From contig JAVBPR010000019.1 in the NCBI GenBank assembly GCA_031549485.1, positions 1-54,999 on the forward strand: a DNA stretch of 54,999 nucleotides, given 5' to 3'. The stretch is from JAVBPR01 sp031549485 (GTDB lineage Bacteria; Bacillota; Clostridia; Oscillospirales; Feifaniaceae). Under the pieces are notes generated by a model that worked only from the letters and a program-made list of their open reading frames with translations, did not search any database and was not told the origin of the DNA. Positions 48,550-54,999 of the stretch are shown one piece after another (the first letter of the stretch is position 1; every line of letters begins with the position of its first letter). A program made the position numbers and the translations under genes.

Positions 48550-51500
48550 ATGGCAAAAAGACCGATGAAATCAATGGACGGAAACACAGCTGCCGCTCAT
48601 GTTTCATACGCGTTTACCGATGTTGCGGCGATCTATCCGATCACACCGTCTTCGGTTATGGCGGAAGTTCAGGACAAATGGGCCGCGGAAGGAAAGAAAA
48701 ATCTTTTCGGACAGGAAGTTAAGATTGCCGAGATGCAGTCGGAAGCCGGCGCGGCAGGCGCGGTTCACGGATCGCTCGCGGCAGGCGCGCTCACAACGAC
48801 CTTCACCGCTTCGCAGGGACTTCTTTTGATGATTCCGAACATGTATAAAATCGCGGGCGAGCTTCTTCCGGGCGTTATCCACTGTTCCGCCCGTGCGCTT
48901 GCTTCGCATGCGCTTTCGATTTTCGGCGACCATTCGGACGTTATGGCGTGCCGCCAGACCGGATTTGCCATGCTTGCCGCCGGAAATGTTCAGGAGGTTA
49001 TGGACCTCGGCGCGGTCGCTCACCTCACATCGCTTAAAGGCCGCGTGCCGTTCCTTCATTTCTTTGACGGATTCCGCACCAGCCATGAAATTCAGAAAAT
49101 CGAAGCATGGACAGACGAGCAGCTCGGCGAGCTTCTCGACATGAAAGATGTACAGGCTTTCCGTGCAGGTTCGCTAAATCCAGAGCATCCGGTTCTCCGC
49201 GGAACAGCGCAGAACCCCGACATTTTCTTCCAGGCGAGAGAGGCTTGCAACAAGTTTTATGATGCAGTTCCCGCCCTCACCGAAGAATACATGAACAAAG
49301 TAAACGCTATGGTCGGAACCGACTATAAGCTCTTTAACTACTACGGCGCGCCGGATGCCGACCGCGTTATCATCGCGATGGGCTCGGTTTGCGATACCGC
49401 CGAAGAAGTTATCGATTACATGAACGCCGCGGGCGAAAAGGTCGGCCTTATCAAGGTTCGCCTCTACCGTCCGTTCTCGGCAAAGCATCTCAACGACGCG
49501 ATTCCGAAAACCGCGAAGAAAATCGCCGTTCTCGACAGAACCAAAGAGCCGGGCGCGCTCTATGAGCCGCTTTATCTCGACGTTGTCGCCGCGCTTGAAG
49601 ACAAGAGCATTAAGGTTGTCGGCGGCCGCTACGGCCTCGGCTCGAAGGACACACCGCCTTCGAACATCTTCGCTGTTTACGAAAACCTCAAAGCGGCAGA
49701 GCCGAAAGACCACTTCACGGTCGGCATCAACGACGACATCACCGGCCTTTCGCTTCCGGTAAACGCCTCGCCGGACACCAGCGCAAAAGGCACAACCGCC
49801 TGCAAATTCTGGGGACTCGGCGCGGACGGAACTGTCGGCGCGAATAAAAATACAATCAAAATCATCGGCGACCACACCGACATGAAGGTTCAGGCATATT
49901 TTGCTTACGACAGCAAAAAGTCTGGCGGCGTTACAATCTCGCACCTTCGTTTCGGAAACAGCCCGATAAAATCGACATATTTTGTAAGCAAAGCCGACTT
50001 TGTCGCTTGCCACAACCCGTCTTATGTCGACAAATATGACATGACCGGCGACCTCAAAGAGGGCGGAAACTTCCTCCTCAACACCGCCTGGGACATGGAA
50101 CAGCTTGAAAAATACCTTCCGGCGAACATGAAGCGCGACCTCGCCGCGAAGAAAATCAACTTCTACACCATCGACGCCATCGACATCGCGAAAGAAATCG
50201 GTCTCGGCGGCAGGGTTAACACGATTTTGCAGGCGGCTTTCTTCAATATCGCGAACATCATTCCGATTGACGACGCCGTTAAATACATGAAAGACGCGAT
50301 AGTCAAGAGCTACGGCAAAAAAGGCGAGAAAATCGTCAACATGAACTATGCCGCGGTTGACAAAGGCGTTTCGGGCGCGAAGAAAATCGACGTTCCGGCC
50401 GCATGGGCAAACGCCGCAGGCGACTTGAAGCTCGAAACAGCCGAAGGCGACAGAAAAGAGCTTGTCGATTACGCAAACAAAATCCTCTTCCCGGTCAACG
50501 CTCAGCAGGGCGACAAACTTCCGGTTTCTACCTTTATGGGCGGCGTTGACGGCCATTTCCCGCAGGGGCTCGCGGCTTTCGAAAAACGCGGCATCGCGGT
50601 CGACGTTCCGAAATGGGTTCCGGAAAACTGTATCCAGTGTAACCAGTGCGCGCTTGTTTGCCCGCACGCCGTTATCCGCCCGTTTGTCTTAGACGAAAAC
50701 GAGAAGAAAAACGCGCCGGAAAGCCTTGCTTCCAAGAAGATGATAGGCAAAGGCTGCGAGAGCTACGAATTTGCGATGGCGATTTCGCCGCTTGACTGCA
50801 CCGGCTGTGCAAACTGTGCAAATATCTGCCCGGCAAAGGAAAAAGCGCTTGTTATGGAACCGCTTGCCACAAGGCTTGAGGACCAAAAAGCATTTGAATA
50901 TGCCGTTAAAAATGTTTCGGAAAAAGAAGTTCCGTTTGCCGCAGAGTCGGTCAAAGGCTCGCAGTTTAAAACCCCGCTTCTCGAATTCTCGGGCGCTTGC
51001 GCGGGTTGCGGCGAAACACCTTATGCAAAACTTGTTACACAGCTTTTCGGCGACAGAATGTATATCGCAAACGCCACCGGCTGTTCGTCAATCTGGGGCG
51101 GCTCGGCTCCGTCGACACCATACACCGTAAACAAAAAAGGATTCGGCCCGGCTTGGGCAAACTCGCTCTTTGAAGATAACGCAGAGTACGGCTACGGAAT
51201 GCTTCTCGCGGTTACCCAGAGAAGAGATAGAGTAAAGCAGGCGGCGGAAAGACTCGCCGGCGGAAGCGGCGCGGTTGCGGAAGCGGCAAAAGATTGGGTT
51301 GCAAATAAAGATGACGCAAAAGCCTCCGAAATCGCGGGCGCAAAACTTGTCGCCGCTATCGGCGCGGGCGCGGGCGACGACGAGAAATTCATCCTTGACA
51401 ACAAAGACATGCTCACCAAAAAATCCATCTGGATATTCGGCGGCGACGGCTGGGCATATGATATCGGCTTCGGCGGACTTGACCATGTTATCGCATCGGG

Positions 51501-52077
51501 CGAGGATATAAACATCTTCGTTTTCGATACCGAGGTTTACTCGAACACAGGCGGTCAGTCCTCTAAAGCGACTCCGACAGGCGCGGTTGCCCAGTTCGCG
51601 GCGGCCGGCAAAAAGGTTAAGAAAAAAGACCTTGCGGGCATTGCGATGAGCTACGGTTACGTTTACACCGCACAAATCGCCATGGGCGCGGATTACAACC
51701 AGACGGTCAAGGCGATTGCCGAGGCCGAGGCATACAAAGGCCCGTCCATCGTCATCGCTTACGCTCCGTGTATCAACCACGGAATCAAAGGCGGCATGGG
51801 CAACGCTCAGACAGAAGCGAAAGCAGCGGTGCAGGCAGGCTACTGGCACAACTTCAGATTCAACCCGGCCGCAAAGGCGGAGGGCAAGCCGGTATTCTCG
51901 CTTGACAGCAAAGAGCCGACCACAAGCTACGGCGACTTTATTCGAAGCGAGGTTCGCTATTCCTCGCTTACAAGATTTAAGCCCGAAAGAGCGGAAGAGC
52001 TTTTTGCCGAAGCGGAAGCAGACGCAAAAGAGAAGTACGAGCACCTCACAAGGCTTGCAGATCTTTACAACAAATAA
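48550..52077 (+). CDS. nifJ: Pyruvate:ferredoxin (flavodoxin) oxidoreductase
   Basis: This single-chain enzyme oxidises pyruvate to acetyl-CoA and CO2, passing electrons to ferredoxin; it is central in anaerobes. The start ATG at 48550 has GGAGG and gives 1175 residues; the ATG at 48529 is upstream of that site. Order: domain I with YPITPSS (29-35); CoA and linker regions; 2[4Fe-4S] ferredoxin domain with CIQCNQCALVCP (about 695-706) and CTGCANCANICP (about 749-760); the proximal-cluster CAGCGETPYAKL (about 817); and the thiamine-binding GDGWAYDIGFGGLDH (about 965-979) with SNTGGQSSKATPTGA. The long antisense frames over it are shadows. Codon use suggests high expression. Confidence 0.98.
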   Translation: MAKRPMKSMDGNTAAAHVSYAFTDVAAIYPITPSSVMAEVQDKWAAEGKKNLFGQEVKIAEMQSEAGAAGAVHGSLAAGALTTTFTASQGLLLMIPNMYKIAGELLPGVIHCSARALASHALSIFGDHSDVMACRQTGFAMLAAGNVQEVMDLGAVAHLTSLKGRVPFLHFFDGFRTSHEIQKIEAWTDEQLGELLDMKDVQAFRAGSLNPEHPVLRGTAQNPDIFFQAREACNKFYDAVPALTEEYMNKVNAMVGTDYKLFNYYGAPDADRVIIAMGSVCDTAEEVIDYMNAAGEKVGLIKVRLYRPFSAKHLNDAIPKTAKKIAVLDRTKEPGALYEPLYLDVVAALEDKSIKVVGGRYGLGSKDTPPSNIFAVYENLKAAEPKDHFTVGINDDITGLSLPVNASPDTSAKGTTACKFWGLGADGTVGANKNTIKIIGDHTDMKVQAYFAYDSKKSGGVTISHLRFGNSPIKSTYFVSKADFVACHNPSYVDKYDMTGDLKEGGNFLLNTAWDMEQLEKYLPANMKRDLAAKKINFYTIDAIDIAKEIGLGGRVNTILQAAFFNIANIIPIDDAVKYMKDAIVKSYGKKGEKIVNMNYAAVDKGVSGAKKIDVPAAWANAAGDLKLETAEGDRKELVDYANKILFPVNAQQGDKLPVSTFMGGVDGHFPQGLAAFEKRGIAVDVPKWVPENCIQCNQCALVCPHAVIRPFVLDENEKKNAPESLASKKMIGKGCESYEFAMAISPLDCTGCANCANICPAKEKALVMEPLATRLEDQKAFEYAVKNVSEKEVPFAAESVKGSQFKTPLLEFSGACAGCGETPYAKLVTQLFGDRMYIANATGCSSIWGGSAPSTPYTVNKKGFGPAWANSLFEDNAEYGYGMLLAVTQRRDRVKQAAERLAGGSGAVAEAAKDWVANKDDAKASEIAGAKLVAAIGAGAGDDEKFILDNKDMLTKKSIWIFGGDGWAYDIGFGGLDHVIASGEDINIFVFDTEVYSNTGGQSSKATPTGAVAQFAAAGKKVKKKDLAGIAMSYGYVYTAQIAMGADYNQTVKAIAEAEAYKGPSIVIAYAPCINHGIKGGMGNAQTEAKAAVQAGYWHNFRFNPAAKAEGKPVFSLDSKEPTTSYGDFIRSEVRYSSLTRFKPERAEELFAEAEADAKEKYEHLTRLADLYNK

Positions 52078-52091
52078 AAGTTTTATAACTT

Positions 52092-52126
52092 AAAAGGAAG
52101 AGGCAATTTTGCCTCTTCCTTTTTTT
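52092..52126 (+). terminator. Rho-independent terminator after nifJ
   Basis: Stem AAAAGGAAGAGGCA / TGCCTCTTCCTTTT (52092-52124) with a long T-run. Confidence 0.9.
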
Positions 52127-52171
52127 ATGCCGTATTTAAAACAAATCTTGAAAAGCCGGGAAGATTTTTGA

Positions 52172-52504
52172 TTAACCCGGACATTCGTTTTTTGAATTCA
52201 AATATTTGTTAAGCCCGTAAATTAAAAACTTTATCATTTTATTTTTGCTTTTAATTCCATGAAATTTTAAATACTGATAATAATATTCGCCTTTGAATAA
52301 AAATCCGAACCGCAAAAATAGTTTTACTTCGAACGGGATTTTTTGAAGGTTCTTTTTTTTGTTGCCCCAAATATCATATAAAACAGGTCTTGGAAGAAGA
52401 ACCGCGAGGGACACAAAAAATGATTCTAAAATAAGCTGGTCTTCCTCTTCAGAAAAATTTGTTTTATAAAGGGCTTCGAGCCGGGTATTTAAATTCTTTT
52501 TCAT
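52172..52504 (-). CDS. Protein of unknown function, divergent from an XRE regulator
   Basis: This 110-residue protein starts behind TTTGAGGTGAAAT. It is basic, with a helical N-terminal half (NTRLEALYKTNFSEEEDQLI) and a C-terminal half with many K, F and Y (FGFLFKGEYYYQYLKFHGIK); it has no signal peptide and no clear membrane helix. AT-rich codon use resembles that of the divergent XRE gene and differs from nifJ, which fits a transferred two-gene module. I cannot assign a family or function. Confidence 0.6.
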   Translation of the reverse strand: MKKNLNTRLEALYKTNFSEEEDQLILESFFVSLAVLLPRPVLYDIWGNKKKNLQKIPFEVKLFLRFGFLFKGEYYYQYLKFHGIKSKNKMIKFLIYGLNKYLNSKNECPG

Positions 52505-52541
52505 ATTTCACCTCAAAGTTACATTTTGTGTCAATACTATC

Positions 52542-52584
52542 TTAGGACGAATAGTCCTAAAAATCAATAGGCCATTTTGTCCTA
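52542..52584. promoter_or_regulatory. Palindromic operator between the divergent genes
   Basis: TTAGGAC (52542-52548), a 5-base centre and GTCCTAA (52554-52560) form a perfect inverted repeat; a third half-site GTCCTA occurs at 52579-52584. The site overlaps both divergent promoter regions (TATAAT at 52588-52593 on the plus strand) and is probably bound by the XRE protein. Confidence 0.7.
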
Positions 52585-52613
52585 CAATATAATTTTTCAC
52601 AAGAGGTGGTATT

Positions 52614-52844
52614 GTGAAATTAAGGATTCGCGATATGCGTGAGGATAATGATTTTACGCAAGAAGATATTGCAAAGCATTTATTGTGTGATCAATCACTT
52701 TATTCAAAGTATGAATGCGGTAAGCGAGATGTTCCGCTGATTGTGATGTATAAACTTGCCAAATATTACGGAACAAGCATAGATTATCTGACCGGACTTA
52801 CCGACGACAAATCTCCGTATAAAAGAAGCAGCAACGCAAGATAA
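52614..52844 (+). CDS. XRE-family helix-turn-helix repressor
   Basis: This 76-residue Cro/C1-type protein starts at a GTG with GAGGTGG upstream. The domain covers residues about 4-62: RIRDMREDNDFTQEDIAKHL, the recognition segment LLCDQSLYSKYECGKRDVPL and MYKLAKYYGTSIDYLTGLTD, which is the usual SinR/Xre ending. The palindrome upstream is its likely operator, controlling both itself and the divergent gene. The terminator at 52862 follows. Confidence 0.88.
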   Translation: MKLRIRDMREDNDFTQEDIAKHLLCDQSLYSKYECGKRDVPLIVMYKLAKYYGTSIDYLTGLTDDKSPYKRSSNAR

Positions 52845-52861
52845 TATTTAGAATTTTTAAA

Positions 52862-52890
52862 CTCCCTGCGCGCCGCGCAGGGGTTTTTTA
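52862..52890 (+). terminator. Rho-independent terminator after the XRE gene
   Basis: Stem CCCTGCG (52864-52870) / CGCAGGG (52876-52882), then GTTTTTTATT. Confidence 0.85.
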
Positions 52891-53046
52891 TTATAAAAAA
52901 CATCAAAAAAAACATCAAATGACTTTTGGAAAAATTAGGCAGTAGTGAAAAAATCATATATTTATCTACCATAATATGATATATTTAACGCATAAAGTTA
53001 TTGGGCAAATTATATAAAATAGCGGAAGACCAAAGGGGATAAGACG

Positions 53047-54999
53047 ATGAAAAAAAGTATTTCTTCAAAAATCTTGGCATTTGTTTTGGCGGGTGTATTT
53101 ATGCTCACCTTCCTTCCGGCATTTACGCCGCCCGCGGCGGCGGTTGCCGCCGGACCGTTTGATATCACTTTCGCAAGCGGAGTCGGCACGCCTGTTGCCG
53201 GCGTCGATTATACATATAATTTGGGAGAGCTTTTAATTCACACCACGGGGCTGAAAGTTTCTTCTTCAAACGGACAGCCGATAACCGAGACGTATATCGA
53301 GGTGTTCGCCGCCGGAAATCCTGAGCTTACCCTTGAAGATATTACTTTAACCGGGCCAAGCGGACATGACACAATCCGATATGTTATGGGTACAGAGACG
53401 CTTACTCTTATCACCGAAGGCGAGGTTAATATAGCCGCGAAAGCCGGAACAGGCCAAAATGGTATTTATGCTGAAAATTTGATAGTAAACAGCCTCGGAA
53501 ACCTTAGTGTTGCCGGATCTTCCGTTGCCACCAGTTACGGAGGCTACGGAATATTTATATCTGCGACCGGCAGTTTGAACCTAAACGGCAAAATGACATT
53601 AACCGGCGGCGACGGCGCCTGCGGCGGCGACGGCGTCCGCGGCGGTAGTGGTGTAGTTACCACCGGCACAACTGCGGAAATTACCGCAATCGGCGGGCAG
53701 AGCAATGACGCTATTTACCGCGGCGGTTCGGGAATCTATTTCAGCGGCCAGATAGTGCTTGACGGAATCGTGAATTGCAGGGGCGGAGACAGCACGCAAC
53801 ATATCGGCGGAGCTGGAATATACACGCTTGAAACACAGATGACTATTGACGGAACGGTGACTGCGACCGCAGGGTCCGGGGTAAATCCGGGATGCGGCGT
53901 TGAATTTTGGTGGCCGAACAGTAACCTGAATATAAACGGCAACGCAACATTGTCGGGCGGCACAAACGGAAGGGCGGTTCGTAACGCAAATGTAATTTTG
54001 AATTCGCTTTTCGCCTCGATTAATGTCGCAAACGGCGCCGGAATCACTGAGAGCTTCAACATAAGCACTCCGCTCGCAAACAAAGTAGTAATGGCCGACG
54101 CGGGAACTTTGGCGGCGGGGGTAATGACTCCGCCAAACGACGGAACAAGCGCAACGCTTTGGCTTAGCAGAACCGATGTTGATTTTGAGGTTTATAACAG
54201 CGCCGGAATTTTAACATCCGCATATAGCTGGTACCCGCATAGCCCGGCTGGGACCCGTTTTACGCAGGATTGTACAGTAGTTATATACGACGCGTATAAT
54301 GCGGCGACCGGATTTGTCGCGCCCAATTATTATAAGTTTATTTTCGATATCGGCGGAAAAATTATTGACAGAAGCCGCGAAACGCATACTGGGCTTTTGA
54401 TAAGGTCGGGTTTGGCATGCACGGTTGAGATAAACAATCTAAAAATTGACCGCAATTTTGCAGCAAGCGAAAATATTATCGAGCTTGGAAGCGGCAGCAC
54501 CTTGAAGTTTTCAGGGGATAATCTCTTGAGGGATACAAATAGTAGTATGACTTTAGTTTCGGTAATCCATGTAGAATCAGGGCGCGAGCTTACCATCACA
54601 GGTGCCGGCGAAACCGACATATTGACGGTAGAAGGGGAAAGAGCGGCTATCGGCGGAAACGGAGATAATGGAACTGGTCAGGCGGCAGGAAATATCACAA
54701 TAACCGGCGGCATTATTAACGCTAAATGTTACAATGGGGCGGCAATAGGCGGCGGATATGGCGGAACCGCCGGCGGCGCGGGCGGAACGGTCGAGATAAC
54801 CGGCGGCACGGTAACCGCGACATCGACAAATAACGGCGCGGGCATAGGCGGCGGATATAGCTTGCAAACCGGCGGCGCAGGCGGAGATGTTACAATAAGC
54901 GGCGGAAACGTTACAGCGAGTTCGTTGTTTGGTGCGGGCATCGGGGGAGGCAGAGGCGGAACCACCGGCGGCGCGGGCGGAACGGTCGAGATAACCGGC
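53047..54999 (+). CDS. Secreted glycine-rich repeat surface protein, 3' end beyond the window
   Basis: The frame is open from the ATG at 53047 (AAGGGG nine bases upstream) to the edge, 651 codons. A Sec signal covers about residues 1-36 (MKKSISSKILAFVLAGVFML, then PAFTPPAAAVAAG). Residues about 37-540 have many short T/V/I-rich strands with G-G turns (ITLTGPSGHD, LNLNGKMTLTGGDG, MTIDGTVTATAGSG), the mark of a right-handed beta-helix. From about 555, imperfect units of 32-33 residues begin (GAAIGGGYGG, GAGIGGGYSL, GAGIGGGRGG, each followed by V-E/T-I-T/S-GG). Likely a large adhesin-type wall protein. Its anchor would lie past the edge. Confidence 0.85.
   Translation, partial: MKKSISSKILAFVLAGVFMLTFLPAFTPPAAAVAAGPFDITFASGVGTPVAGVDYTYNLGELLIHTTGLKVSSSNGQPITETYIEVFAAGNPELTLEDITLTGPSGHDTIRYVMGTETLTLITEGEVNIAAKAGTGQNGIYAENLIVNSLGNLSVAGSSVATSYGGYGIFISATGSLNLNGKMTLTGGDGACGGDGVRGGSGVVTTGTTAEITAIGGQSNDAIYRGGSGIYFSGQIVLDGIVNCRGGDSTQHIGGAGIYTLETQMTIDGTVTATAGSGVNPGCGVEFWWPNSNLNINGNATLSGGTNGRAVRNANVILNSLFASINVANGAGITESFNISTPLANKVVMADAGTLAAGVMTPPNDGTSATLWLSRTDVDFEVYNSAGILTSAYSWYPHSPAGTRFTQDCTVVIYDAYNAATGFVAPNYYKFIFDIGGKIIDRSRETHTGLLIRSGLACTVEINNLKIDRNFAASENIIELGSGSTLKFSGDNLLRDTNSSMTLVSVIHVESGRELTITGAGETDILTVEGERAAIGGNGDNGTGQAAGNITITGGIINAKCYNGAAIGGGYGGTAGGAGGTVEITGGTVTATSTNNGAGIGGGYSLQTGGAGGDVTISGGNVTASSLFGAGIGGGRGGTTGGAGGTVEITG

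Noticed and set aside
49174..50667. A 497-codon open frame on the minus strand opposite nifJ
   Set aside because: It is the mirror of a highly biased, GC-rich coding frame (nifJ), lacks a ribosome binding site and has an unnatural R/F/V-rich composition. The plus-strand frame has all PFOR motifs.

Overview
The window looks like a chromosomal segment of an anaerobic, Gram-positive bacterium of the class Clostridia (Bacillota), with base composition near 50% GC. The grounds are strong AGGAGG-type ribosome binding sites, many TTG/GTG starts, a Soj/Spo0J (ParAB) pair, a LexA gene behind a Gram-positive SOS box (GAACATATGTTC), DegV, SdpR/SdpI, a TagO/WecA-type enzyme and a single-chain pyruvate:ferredoxin oxidoreductase. 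There is no rRNA gene, so the genus cannot be named. No phage, transposase, CRISPR array or tRNA gene was seen.

Layout. 1-3 kb: minus-strand translation genes (rimP fragment, a membrane protein, rsmE, prmA). 3-7.6 kb: plus-strand acetyltransferase, parA-parB, a coiled-coil membrane protein and serS. 7.6-12 kb: a ricin-type lectin with a histone-H1-like tail, a small surface protein, a GltD-like flavoprotein, an AbrB-like regulator, an unassigned structured-RNA candidate and an XRE regulator. 12-20 kb: pckG, rsmA, an ECF sigma factor with its presumed regulator, a DUF3298 protein and DegV. 20-24 kb: a FIST-domain protein with a soluble hybrid histidine kinase, then a lipoprotein. 25-34 kb: secA, trmL, sdpRI, a YfcE-like phosphoesterase and an anchored exported protein. 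34-42 kb: wecB and wecA-type cell-wall polymer genes, trpS with an aminotransferase, gltX and galE. 42-52 kb: small exported or zinc-ribbon proteins, YyaL, lexA, DUF3781 and nifJ. Right edge: an XRE regulator with a palindromic operator and the first 651 codons of a large secreted glycine-rich repeat protein.

The most unusual property is the intergenic DNA. Almost every gap over 300 bp (11.7, 15, 17.5, 24.5, 28-30, 32, 33.5 and 37 kb) is a mosaic of a few interspersed repeat families, named here A to E. Family C is a 72-80 bp four-way-junction (cloverleaf) element in 13 intact and several decayed copies; its arms differ between copies by paired changes. Family D is an array of 7-bp units (GACAATT or AACAGTT) followed by a terminator-like hairpin; it sits against gene 3' ends and sometimes supplies the stop codon. 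Families A and B form a composite of about 235 bp whose A end carries a covarying hairpin and a GGAGGAATAAAA sequence; one copy is the ribosome binding site of the yfcE-like gene. Family E is a two-copy repeat of about 120 bp. No gene here obviously mobilises them.

The recognised genes are mostly housekeeping: translation, secretion, chromosome segregation, SOS control, anaerobic pyruvate metabolism and gluconeogenesis, and cell-wall sugar supply. The regulatory modules (FIST/kinase, sigma/anti-sigma, SdpRI, two XRE proteins, AbrB-like) lie between them. Every assignment comes from reading the sequence without database searches.
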